Assembly (NCBI GenBank): GCA_027576995.1
Contig: JANBQC010000271.1
Location: 1-35,791 of the forward strand
Length of the DNA: 35,791 bases
Direction of reading: 5' to 3'
Origin: Dimargaris cristalligena
Taxonomy: Eukaryota; Kickxellomycota; Dimargaritomycetes; Dimargaritales; Dimargaritaceae
Made by a program: the position numbers and the translations under genes. Position 1 is the first letter of the stretch; the number at the start of each line of letters is the position of its first letter. The notes under the pieces were generated by a model. The model searched no databases. It saw nothing but the letters and a program-made list of their open reading frames with translations, and had not been told where the DNA came from. Shown here in pieces: positions 19,735 to 30,600 of the stretch.

Positions 19735-22700
19735 TTAGTTGGTAAACTTGAGCCAGAAGTTGATGACTACGGCGGTGAACATGACAATCACCAGTAGAGT
19801 GGGACCGAACCGGTCGTCGTACGGACCCGGTTCACGATTCCGAATCTGAGTGGCGCGCCACTGGTAGATGCACAAGGCATAGACCATCGCGGCCATGGAA
19901 ATAACCGTAAAGATGGCACCCGAAATACGTCCCACGCTGTCACCGAAGTTGAGCAACCCCAGGGCTAACGAACCCAACACCGTGGTGAAGTTGAGCCACG
20001 ACAAAAAGGTACGTTCGTTGGCAAAGAACACCTTGGGTTCGACTCGCACGGGGATGGCGATGCGTTTGCCCGGCTGGTTTTGTGCTGTGAAGGGTAGCTG
20101 GGAGTTGGTCCGGGTGGCCGGGTTGCTCCCGGAGGTGGTCCCGTAGTTGGACGACGCCGTGGCTGACGACTGCGTGCGGCGCTTGGAGGCTTGGCTGCCG
20201 CCTGCATACCGGCGACGGAACCAGCGGGGCCAGCTGAAGCCCTCACCCTTGTGCATGCTGTGGGAATCGCCCTGGTCCTCGGATGCGCGATTGCCCAGTA
20301 GAGGGGTGTTTTCTTCGTCCCCACGGCTGCCCTCCGACCCCACGCTGTGGGTGGCCGACTGCCGTTTGGGACTGCTGCTCTTGCCCTTGCGCCGGCTGGT
20401 ACCCCGTCGCGAAGAGCGGGGCGACTGCGGGCCCTGACTATTAATGACAAATGGGCTGTCGGGCTCCATGTCAATTCGGGTTTCTTCGTGCGGACTACCC
20501 CGGCTTACGGAACCGTCGCGCGTGCTGGAGCGGCTGGCCTCACCCGAGTGGCGGGATGACCCGTTACCGGCCCCGGCAAGCAGCAGGGATTCGCGGGAGG
20601 TTGAGGTGGGTAACCGGCTTGCCGGGCGGCGGATGTCGCGATCCATCTGGGGAAGCCAGAAGGGGAACAACTGAACACGGGACTCGAGCAGCGTGGATAC
20701 GCCGTGGATAAACTTGGAGAATTTGGGAACGGCCTCCACCAAGTTGCTGTTGACCAGGCGGGTGACCCATTCGGGGGGTTCGGCGCCCACATGGGTCTGC
20801 AGCTTAACCTCCAGAACAGCGTAGGGGAATCGGCAAATGTCGTTGTCGTTGATATCGGGGAAGGGGTACTCGGTGTCAATATCCGTACGGCGCCAGTTGG
20901 ATCCGGACCGCTGCTTGCCGTCGTAGTTGTCTTCCCGGATCATGCTCAATTCCGTGTCGAGCGAAATCCGGACTCGGGCGTCACCGGGCAGCTGGAAGGC
21001 CGTGCGGTTGTAGAAGGTGCGGACCATGGGGTGGAGGTGGTCGTTCAGCACGGTCTGCTGGATTTCGGACGACAGCTTACTTAGGTTGTTCAACTCGGCG
21101 TCGGACTTGGTGCCCTTCTCCCGCATCTTTTCCACGGCCCGTTCCATGGAGTATTCGCCCTTGAGATAGGCGTTCACGTTCTTCTCCTTCATGGCGAACC
21201 GTTCCTTGACGGACTTCTCGCCCGTCCAGTCCTCCCGGTGCGTCTTGCGTTCCACGAAGATTTCAGTGTTGGCGCTACTCCCGTACCAGCGCAGACGAAC
21301 GGCCTGGGCACCTTCGGTCTTCTCTAGTCGGCCCATGTAAAGCATAAAGTCGTCATTGTCAAAGTAGACCGATGTGATGGCCGGGTTAACAGGCTCGCCC
21401 ATATTGCCCCCCTTGGCCTTGAACACCAGCACCGGCAGGTAGCGCAGGATGTAGAGCTTGAGTTCCATGACGTTATCGGGGTGAACCCAGTATTTGGTGG
21501 TTTGGCGTACGAAGTTTTGTGCTCCGCTTCCCTGGGCCTTTCCAATATCGCTCGTGGGCTTGCCCCCGTTACGCACCACATCATACATGCGGGATAGGTT
21601 GAGCAGCAGAGGCTCGAAATTTTCCTTGAAGAAGGGTTTGGCGTTGAGGCGCACCATGAACATGGGTTTGAGGGAGTACTGGGAGTGCTTATCATGCTTC
21701 TTAACGATTTTAATGAAGCCCGAGTAGTTAAGCCGGGTGAAGTGGGAGAGCTGGTTGAATTCTTGAATGATCTGGTTGATCTCGTCCTCGATGTCGTGGT
21801 AGTCTTCGTCGTGGGTCTCGGGGTCATTCTGGAGCTTCCCCAGCTTCCGCTGGCAGTATTCGACATGACGCTTGGTTTCACCGACCTTTACCTCGTGAAA
21901 CGAGTACACCTAAAGCGTTTGGAGTGGGAAGTGTGATTCATCGAAATAAAACAGAGGAATAGCGGAGTTCGCGTTAGTTAGGATTGTCGATCGTCCAAAA
22001 TGCGTTAACCAGAGGAGCCAGGCTGTAAGCTGGGATTGCTTAGGGTCACTGGACTGTACACCTGCCACCAATCCGCCATTCTAAGAAGAGGGAGGATCAA
22101 TGTCAAGCGACTACCCGCCCTTTCAGATGCGGAAGTCAGACCAGTGTAAAGGGGGGGAGGTTGATAGACACGACTGTACGGAAATACAAGGGTGAGGGGG
22201 ACATGAGAGTTAGGTGTTGGGTAGATCACACCCATCGGCTCACAGTCCATCCGATAGGTTGATCCATAATTGGAGAGGCAGGGTCTACAGTTCCACTCAA
22301 CAATGGACCTGCAGTCTTTTCCTCTTCCCTCCGTAACTCAACCATCCAGCGAGGTCCCACCTCTCCGTCGTCCCCGCTTTTCCCATCCCCACACATTGAC
22401 CCCCCTTTGGAAACATAATCCGTACCCTTTGATGTAATCAAACAAATGGAGCAGCCACCCTGGGTCACTTTTCATCAGGTCCTCTACTAAAAAGGGGCCG
22501 CTGGTCACAGCCGGTAATGGTACCTTTAAATCCATTACCGCAAAGATATTTAAGGGGGGTGGAGGGCTGGATTGGAGAGAAAGGGCGGGAAAATGGCGAA
22601 GATCAAAGATAAGGGATGTTCGCGGACCCAGTTGAGACTGTTCCTCCGCCACAGTCGGTTTGTCAGAACCATGATCGTCGTTCTCTCCCTCTCTCTCTCA

Positions 22701-22938
22701 TTCCCAGCTCCGATTCACGGACTTTCCCAAGTGGAAGCATAGTCGCCTAATTAAATAGAAATATGTACAGTACCTTTTGAAGCTCCCTTTCGAGCATTTC
22801 GACAAAGGTGCGCTCATCCCTTTCGGTAAACCCGTCATTGATGCGACCCTTGATAAACTTCTTGAGTTGGTCATAGTCCAAGTAGTAGAAGCGCCAATCC
22901 TGGAACATATTTTCTTTGAGCTGTTGGCCGAACTTCAT
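19735..22938 (-). CDS. VTC4: Vacuolar transporter chaperone subunit 4, polyphosphate polymerase, 779 aa
   Basis: Catalytic subunit of the VTC complex, which makes polyphosphate from ATP and passes it into the vacuole or acidocalcisome. Exon 1 is 22938-22774 (55 codons, [10 protein letters not shown]) and exon 2 is 21909-19735 (724 codons plus stop); the 864-nt intron has donor AAAG/GTACTG and acceptor TTTAG/GTG. An SPX domain occupies about 1-175, with the basic IVKKHDK segment near 123-129 that binds inositol pyrophosphate in the family. The tunnel-shaped polymerase domain follows at about 190-490. The yeast catalytic residues K200, R264, R266, K281, E426 and K458 correspond to K194 (TTKYW), R260 and R262 (RLRWYG), K277 (VERKTHR), E422 (VLEVK) and K454 (KFSKF). 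After a Ser/Arg-rich linker of about 190 residues comes a DUF202 domain (681-779, [17 protein letters not shown]) with three membrane segments. It is slightly longer than yeast Vtc4 (721 aa) because of the linker. All key residues are present. Confidence 0.96.
21910..22773 (-). other. VTC4 intron (864 nt)
   Basis: Removing it joins ELQK to [10 protein letters not shown], exactly as in the uninterrupted SPX domain of VTC4 proteins. It is unusually long for a fungal intron. The short frames inside it have no support as genes. Confidence 0.8.
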
Positions 22939-25900
22939 GGTGGCGGATAGGGAACGCTAGTCAAGAGCAGGCGAGGGGGGGGTCTAATAATTGGGGCAGA
23001 TAGATAGTACGGGGGGGCGGAGACAAGACGTGCGGAATATGGCGTAAGTGAGACAATTCAGAATGGGGCAAATGTCGAACGGGCCGGGGAGGCTGCCGCA
23101 ATAGCCGGATAAGTAGTGCGAATGCGAGGGCAATGGGTGCGAGCCGTGGGTTCAAGAAGGAGGGGGTGGGGAACTTACCGAAGTGGGGGTGGGGAAGTGA
23201 TAACAATGAAATAGTTGACCCGAGAGAGAGAAAGAGAAAAAAAAAGGGTGGGAGGAGTGGGTGCGCGTGAGAAAGGGAGATAAATAAGGTATAAGTTTCA
23301 ATAATAGGTAAAGCCGTACAAACGAGGCAAGTGAAAGGGGACGGCTAAAAAAAAAAGAAGGAAAGGAGCGTATATTATGTGCTTGTGGAGAACAGAGAGA
23401 AGGCTCGCCAATAAGAGGAAGGCCCGGTAGTCGAGCAGAAGGGTATATAGAACGGCTAGTATAGAAGCACGGAACAGTAAAAATAATCAAGTGCTAAGAT
23501 AAACGACGAATAAGCGAGAGAGAAACGATTAAGCAGCTCGCTAGTCCAGGGAATGTGATAGGTGGGGAAGGAAGAGAAGAAACATAAACCGAGGGGAGAG
23601 GGATGTGAAACCATTTTATAACTCAGGGGGTGGGCGAATGGGGCTAAAGCGGAGGGGGAACCACGTTGGTAATAGTAGTGCATATACACTCGATTGTCAA
23701 TTCAATTGGGTTGGCTGGCGGTATAGCATATAGGGATCCACCCGCTCCCAGTGTTAGCGGGTTATATGTATATGAAGTATATACTCCCCGCTATTTGCCC
23801 TTCCTCTTTTACTCGTCATTTTCTATTGGTGTTCGTTCATTATTTTCCACTCCATACGCCACCAATGCCAAGATTTCTGAGTATCGAGCCATATATGCAC
23901 CGATACTGGTCCACTCGCGCCTAACTAGTGGGTGTCAGTGCTCGTCGCTATCGCACCTGGATATGGTATATGGACCCTATCCCTTTAACCCGCCGCGGTC
24001 TAAGACATTATACCGATGGCTGGCGTTCATTAACCTAATTACGAGGTGCTGCTACTACTGCTGCTATCGCTGTTGGCTGGTGACATTGACTAACCCGATG
24101 AAACCGGCCAGTACTGCCAGGGTGACCGATGGTCGCACTGTGGGGAGGAGGAGGATAAACCCCGTGTAAACGGACAAACGGACCCGGATCCACTCCCTCC
24201 TCCACAATGTGCAGAGTGTGTTCAACAAGTGTGGAGTAATGTGCACCTGTGTGTATGTATGTGTGTGTGGATATGGATATGGATATGGATTTGGGTAGGG
24301 GTGATGATGGGCTGGATTTTGCCCCTCACCCTCCTGGTATCGACGGGAAGGCTGTTGCTAAAGGGGATTATAGCATTTGGTGGCCATTGGGATCGCGCAT
24401 TGCCTGGCTAATAGATAGTGTGCCCCCCACCCGCTGCCATGAGGCCATCGGGATCAGGATTGTGCCAACATCCTCCAACTCCCCTCCATTCTCTCACCGG
24501 TAAGTCATGTTTTCCCTTTCCCATTCTTTCTGCGCATCGTCCAGTGGACAAATGGCCCCTCGATCCGATAGCAGTCACCTGTAATGCCGATGGCGAATAG
24601 GGGGGGGGGTATTTAGATTACGTATCCTTATTATTATTTTTATTCCTAGGCAGAGGACTGGCGTTACACCCTATTGTAGCGTGGCCTGATCCCAGTCACC
24701 GATATTCCCCAGTATAGCCCAAGGATAATTAAAGCGGGTGGTATGGACTGAGTGTGTGGGTGTACTATCCGTAAGGGGAAGGGTGGAGAAATGAGTAATA
24801 TAAGCACCATCAGGTTCATTTAAGTAGCCCTTAATGACCACCAATCCGCTGGATCGAAACCTGTACTGCCCGGAGTACCTCTGACGTCGGCCCGAGCCCC
24901 TGTCGAGAATGGATTGGAGTCGAGTCGGGGGAATACGAGTTACGATATAGTGGTGATTTGCCCCGGTAAGGGGCCTCTCTCTATGCGGAAGAGAGAAATG
25001 CAATAACAGGCCGTCGGGCGGATGAGTTGAATGAATGGACGAATGAATGCGCTGAGGGGTATTCGGGGAAAGCAAGTCACGATGCGGAGAAGTAGTGAGA
25101 GAGACTACTGCGGCAGGGTAGGAGTGTGGCACGGAGGCAGGGCTGGGTGGATGGAAAATGGGTGTGCGACCACCATGAGAGAACGAATCCACAGTCACTG
25201 GACTCAAGGGTAGGGTAAGGGGGGGTGTGGATGTTGTTGAACCAGGGCAGGACTATGGAGGGAGGGAGGGGGTCGCCCGACACAAGGACCTTTCCGCATT
25301 CGCGCGATTCCCACCCGCATACTTGCGGAGGTGGCAGTGTGACTGCAGGTGGCCGAGACCCACACATAAGTCAATAAACGCTAATGAAGGAGGGGGTCAC
25401 AATGGCAACCCGCGCCTCCTCGTTCCGTCATTATCCACCCCACCCGCGCCATCGACGAGTCAAGCAATTCTCTTCTATTATAGTGTATCTTGTTTTATAG
25501 AGTCGATACGTCGTAGAACAGCGCGCGGGTCATTAATACGGCTACGTACATCGATTTAGGGTTGCTGGAGCCGTTTGGGTGGGCTGTTCGTGATGTTTCT
25601 TATATTATTTGAAGAAAAGGTAGGCCGTGGTAAAGGGGAGCGTATATTGGTATTGGTATTTCCGTAAACGGGTGGTTCGTTAGGGCTTTTACTGCATTCA
25701 CTTGGATTGCCTGTTGGGAATAGTCGCCTTTCCCTTTGTGTCCCTCACATATACGTATAGTCTATACAGCATATACTCTGACCAAACTCTTTCACCAGCA
25801 TGGCCCCTGGTGCCATGGGTCTCACCCCCTCGCCTTGCATATACATTCGCCGTCACAATAGAGAGGGAGAGGGCTGGCTAGCATTTAGGCTCTCTGGATG

Positions 25901-26238
25901 TGTGGGCAAATGGAGTGTGGCTCTGCCGGGAAAGGCTATTCTCTTTCTCCCATAGGCGCCCTTTTGTTCTTTGTCCCGTCTCTCACACAACCCACTCTAT
26001 GCTAAAGGATCGTTTTTTAGTCTAATTTGCTTGCCTACTCCCTCCCAGAGTGCCTTCTCCCCCTTCCAGCCTTTCTTTTTGTGCTTGGCATTGTTCCGAG
26101 CTTCCCTAGACTATTTAACTCTATCCGCCTATTTGTGAAACAACCCACCTATACTACTACATAGCGCAAACTACTTGCCAGTTGAGTACACGGCTTCCCC
26201 CCTCGCCCTCTAATTAGTGTTCCTCGACCTGTCCCCGA
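22939..26238. promoter_or_regulatory. Shared 3.3-kb divergent region between VTC4 and VTC1
   Basis: Head-to-head intergenic region that must contain the promoters of both VTC genes. The VTC4 side (22939-23660) is strongly pyrimidine-rich on the transcribed sense (minus) strand. A single CACGTT (23662-23667), one form of the Pho4-type core, is present, but no CACGTG was found. At 24268-24291 there is a GGATAT tandem repeat and near 24599 a run of ten G. Frames at 23666-24169 (plus), 24671-25207 (minus) and 25227-25559 (plus) are open but begin at non-ATG codons and have no motif, so no gene is called between the two VTC genes. Confidence 0.5.
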
Positions 26239-26826
26239 ATGTCGCACCCCGTAGCTTCCTTCGATTCTATGCGCACGCCCAGGGCGCGGCGGACCTCCAT
26301 ATCCAGCCAATCCTCGGCCCGTAGCCAACAACACCGTTCCCTCAAAAACCGCGGCATCATGCGGTCCTTCCGCGGTCTTTTTCGTCGCTCCAAGGCCAAC
26401 CAGGAAAGCCAATTGGCCCTACGTCTCCAGACCAACCTAGAAACCCCCGCCGAAGCCGCCGAGCGGCGTCGCATCCAGGAGCTCCCCATTCTCCCTAAAA
26501 ATTTCTTCGCCAACGAACGCACGTTTCTGGCGTGGCTCCGTACGTCCGCCCTCGCGGGGGGCCTGGGCCTGGCTATCCTCAACTTCGGCACCACGTCGTC
26601 ACTGGAATACATGGTACCCGCCGCGACGTTTACGGTGATTTCCATTGGCCTTATGTTTTATTCCCTGATTCAGTTTTGGACCCGCGCTAACCGGTTGACC
26701 CGGCGGGAAACAGGTACATACGACGACCGGACTGTCACCACCGTGGTGCTGCTGGTCGTGCTGATTGGTATCGCCATCAATTTAGGGTTATCCCTCAACC
26801 GCGATGCAACCCCTCCGCCTTCATAA
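26239..26826 (+). CDS. VTC1: VTC1-like DUF202 membrane subunit, 195 aa
   Basis: Small membrane subunit of the VTC polyphosphate complex. It starts at the ATG in CCGAATGTCG and is a single exon. Residues 1 to about 80 are Arg/Ser-rich and probably disordered (SISSQSSARSQQ, RSFRGLFRRSK), an extension compared with yeast Vtc1 (129 aa). The DUF202 domain covers about 84-188. [15 protein letters not shown] at 86-100 keeps the lysine (K87) and arginine (R94) matching yeast Vtc1 K24 and R31, which line the polyphosphate channel. Three membrane segments lie at about 97-116, 125-147 and 166-185, with TYDDR between the last two, as in the VTC4 C-terminus. There is no SPX domain. It lies head-to-head with VTC4. 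The identity as Vtc1 rests on the domain and size; another DUF202 protein is possible but less likely given the neighbour. Confidence 0.87.
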   Translation: MSHPVASFDSMRTPRARRTSISSQSSARSQQHRSLKNRGIMRSFRGLFRRSKANQESQLALRLQTNLETPAEAAERRRIQELPILPKNFFANERTFLAWLRTSALAGGLGLAILNFGTTSSLEYMVPAATFTVISIGLMFYSLIQFWTRANRLTRRETGTYDDRTVTTVVLLVVLIGIAINLGLSLNRDATPPPS

Positions 26827-27665
26827 ACCTAGCTAGGAGTGGCGGGGGGAGGTGCGGAAAAGCGATCTTTCATATAGTCCCTGGAGCCCGACTGTTTATG
26901 GTTCAGGCCGATCGCTTGGCCTTCCATTCTTCATTCTATTCACCATGCCTCGTTTATCTTGCCATCCTAGTTATGAAAATGACCTGCTTGGTTCATTTAA
27001 TTATAGCTGGATCTTCCCTCTGTGATTTCACCTAAACGCACACCCTCTTTTGCTCTCTTTTTCAGCTTTACTTTTATTGACCATTGCAATACCCAGAAGT
27101 CCTGTTTCACGACGGCAATACACTGCTGCCTACCCTTTTCTTTTCCCTAGATATCGATATCAACCACATCAGAAAGACTACTAGTATATACATTCGACCA
27201 ATCGATACACATCAGATGGTTGTTATTGGTACCAAAGTAAAGTAGGTTTCTAGAATATGAAAGGTTCAGGATTGCTGTGTAATAAAAAAAAGCTGGTTGG
27301 TGAGACAGGTTTTACTGGATAGAAATAATTCTTCCATTCATTACCATATTTTGTTCAAAATTCTGCACAGTTTTGTAGAATTCCGCCCATATGAAACAAC
27401 TGGGTTTTATATTCAGTTGTTTATATATAGATATAAAATATACGCGTATATATGTGTATGTATAAAATAAGGCAATTGTTGGTTGGCCTGGATTGAAAAT
27501 AAAACGCGACAAAAAGTCATGAAAAATAGTGAGGGACACACCGTGTGGCAGTCTCCTTACAGTAGTTAAGCGGATGTCGATAACTGAGTTTCTAGTAAGG
27601 CAAGTCCACGCTGTGGGTCTCTCTATTCTTCAGTGGGGGCCTATTCGCAGCCCTCCCACTTCACC
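26827..27665. other. Convergent intergenic region between VTC1 and the lysine enzyme gene
   Basis: 3' flanks of two converging genes. AT-rich after 27100, with a TATATA-type stretch near 27421-27460. AATAAA motifs on the plus strand occur near 27280 but are more than 400 bp from the VTC1 stop. No gene is supported, and the 75-codon minus frame (27312-27539) is AT-driven. Confidence 0.5.
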
Positions 27666-30600
27666 CTAGAGTTTACCGCCGTTCCAGGCCAGTTTATGAC
27701 TCATACTAACGCCACGGGGCTCGACCGTTTCCGTGACATGAATGCCCTCCTCGGCCAATTTCGCCAAAATGGGCAAATACACCTCGGGATAGATGGGGGC
27801 CCGCACGCCGTTCAAACGGCCGTCGGGGGGCAATTGCCCGCGCAAAATCAATTCCGTCGCCATGGCGGCGGGTAAACCGACCGTTTTAGCCATGGAGGTA
27901 ACCCCACCTTCTTCGTCGGGGGGACTGCCGTAAACCACCAGGCCGGAGGTGTGCCGCTCGGTCTGACCCTCCACGTCGATGACAAATTCATGGAACAGCA
28001 TACTCATGTCCCGTTCGCCGGGTCCGTACTTCATTTTGGCTTGGAGAACTTCACAAAGGCCGTCCAGGGCTGTCGGGGGAGTGGTGGTATAGGGCGGAAG
28101 ATCAATACCACCACCACCGTTGGCACCGGAATTGGGGGACCGGAGGAGGCCGAGCCACTCCAAAGCGGATCGCACCCGCTGGACTCGGGCATCCTTCTGG
28201 GGGCTGTTGTGGTTGTTATTGTTGGCCGCCCCGAGTAGTTGGGCAATGGCGGCTAAGCGAGCCGGGGAGGTGAGGGAGTCCAGGGGCGTGGTCGCCACCC
28301 CCTTACCTTTACCCTTACTGGGCAGTCCGCCGTTGGTCATCAGAACCTGGTCCAGGAAAGCTGGCCAATTGGCTGCTGCCGTTCCTCCTCCTCCACGTCC
28401 ACTAGTGCTCAGCGGATCGGTACTGAGCAGTCCCAGTCGGGCCAACCCGTCCATCAGGTCCGAATAGCCCTGGTACCGCAGGGTCCCCCGGAACATGGTA
28501 TCCATCGATTCCACCGGGCCCAACCCATAAGTGTCCACATATTGCAACGAATCCCGGTTCGCCAATCCTTCCAACGCGAACCCGGTATACAGGGGTACAT
28601 CCGGGAAGCCCGTGGCGAGCAACTGCGGTCCGTCAATGGTATGCACCCGCCCATTCATTTTAAATTGCGCGGGATTCCGGCCGGCGGTCAGGACCCCCCG
28701 GGGCGACCACGAGAATTTATACCCAAAGGGGTTGGATCCTCCACTCGCTTCGGGGGCCGGCAAGCCACCGCACCACGAAATGAATGACCGGACCCGGCCC
28801 CCGCGCCGGTGGGCCTCGTCGATAATTTTCATGGCCGTGAGATGGTCAATGCCGGGGTCGAGCCCGATTTCGTTCATAATGATGACCCCGGCCTGGCGCG
28901 CAGCACTATCGAGCTGATGCATAGCGGGGGAAATGTAGCTGGCGGTGACCATGGATTTGCCCAGGGCAATGCACCGTTGGGCGAGGGCCGGGTGGAGTGG
29001 GGCGGGCACAAAACTAACCAAGACGTCGGACTGTTTCAATAGGGGGTCCAAAGTTAGGGATAGGTCGCCTTGGCCATTCCCGATATCGAGGGGTACGGAC
29101 GTGGCGTTGGATTTGCCCTGGACGAGGGCGGCGGCATCCGCGGGGGCGTTACTGGCCACGGTAACGTGGATGTCCGGCTGGCGGGTTAAATAATCCACCA
29201 GGGGTTTGGCCACCATACCGGATCCGAGCAGCAGAACCCGGCGCGGTTCGCGGGAGGTCACTTTCACTGACGTACCTTTTGGTTCAGTCTTGGTGGAAGG
29301 ACTCTCCGGTTTGGCTGCGGCTACCTTGGACCATCCTTTGCGCAAATGGGCGTGCGGGGCGGCCAAATGCCCGTCGTGGGCGATGGTGGCCCGTTTAAGC
29401 ACACTCGATGAATCCCAGCGTCCGTGGATGATATCGGCCATCAGGGGCATTAGGGAATGACTAAAGAACCGGCTACTCTCTAACGGCAGTTCGGCCGGTA
29501 GATTCTCCACACCCAGAATTTGGACCCCCGGCTCGGATTCGTGGAGGTGCTCGCGATCCTTGACCGCGTCGTAGTAGTAGAAGGGTTGGTCAATGGAGCT
29601 GAAATGGGACATGAATTCGAGGGGACCGCCAATGTCACAGCCAATATCGGCAATGGCTAGCATGCGGTGGTTTAGCTGGGGATTGACCTGGATTTCGGCG
29701 AGTTGCTCCTTAGTTAAGAGGCGTGGGCCGCGGCCGGTCCAGAATAGGCCGTTGACCAGCACACTGGTGTATGGTGCAATCTAGGGGGACCAAGCATTGC
29801 AGGAAATGGAGATGGATATAGGAATAGAAGGGTGGTGAAATAGGGTTAATCAATGGCATATCGGTGTTATAGCTGCAGGGGGGCTATTGCGAGGGAGCGA
29901 CCATCCGTTCCATCAGACTATATTCAAAGCCGACTCCCTTTTACTTCCCGAGAGGGTGTCTGTTCATTGCCACCTCATCCTTCCCAGTTGATATCTATAG
30001 CCTAGGCCCCACCTACCTTTTCATGGAAAGTAGACCGGTATTTCTCGGGATGCTTGTAATAGTCGGCCTTATCGAAGGGCTGGCCATCCTTGCGTTCCAA
30101 ATAATCCTCGGGGTGTAACTGAGTCGCGTACACCCGCTTATGGCTCACGTGGCGTTTGGCCGCCAGAGCGGGCAGGTCCGCCGCGGGTATGTACTGGTGC
30201 GGCAGCAATTTCAGAATTTCCTGCGCCCCTTTGGCCACATGCCCCCCTCCGCTAAACACAAACGTTAGCGGTCCTAAGGCGCGGGGCACCCCGTCCCGCT
30301 GCAACAAATGACCAACGGTATCAGTTAGAGTATGGCGGGCGTTGGCCAGCGTGGGGTAGTGGTGGGCCATGCCGGTGAACAGGAAGGGGGTATGGTAGCC
30401 CCGGGCCAGCAGCAAGCGGCGGCCTAAACCGTGGAGACAATCGAGCATACCGGCCTGACCGGCCTGGCGGCCGAAGAGCACCGTGCGGTGGCCCGTGGTA
30501 TCGTCGGTCAGGAGTTCGTAGTCGATTAAGCGGATACGGCGGTCCACAATGGTTTGTAGGGTGGGTTGGTTGTAGGGTTGGCCCTTGTGCGTATGCGAAA

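Noticed and set aside
20147..20711. Several GC-rich frames on both strands in this interval
   Set aside because: All lie across the VTC4 Ser/Arg-rich linker and have no independent support.
23662..23667. CACGTT as a Pho4-type site controlling the VTC pair
   Set aside because: A single six-base match in 3.3 kb is expected by chance, and no CACGTG was found. It was kept only as a remark.
23666..24169. 167-codon plus-strand open frame
   Set aside because: Non-ATG start, no domain, odd Tyr/Cys clusters and no supporting signals.
24671..25207. 178-codon minus-strand open frame between VTC4 and VTC1
   Set aside because: It begins at TTG, contains no ATG at all, has a skewed Pro/Ser/His composition and no motif. 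It overlaps other open frames and no convincing splice partners were found.
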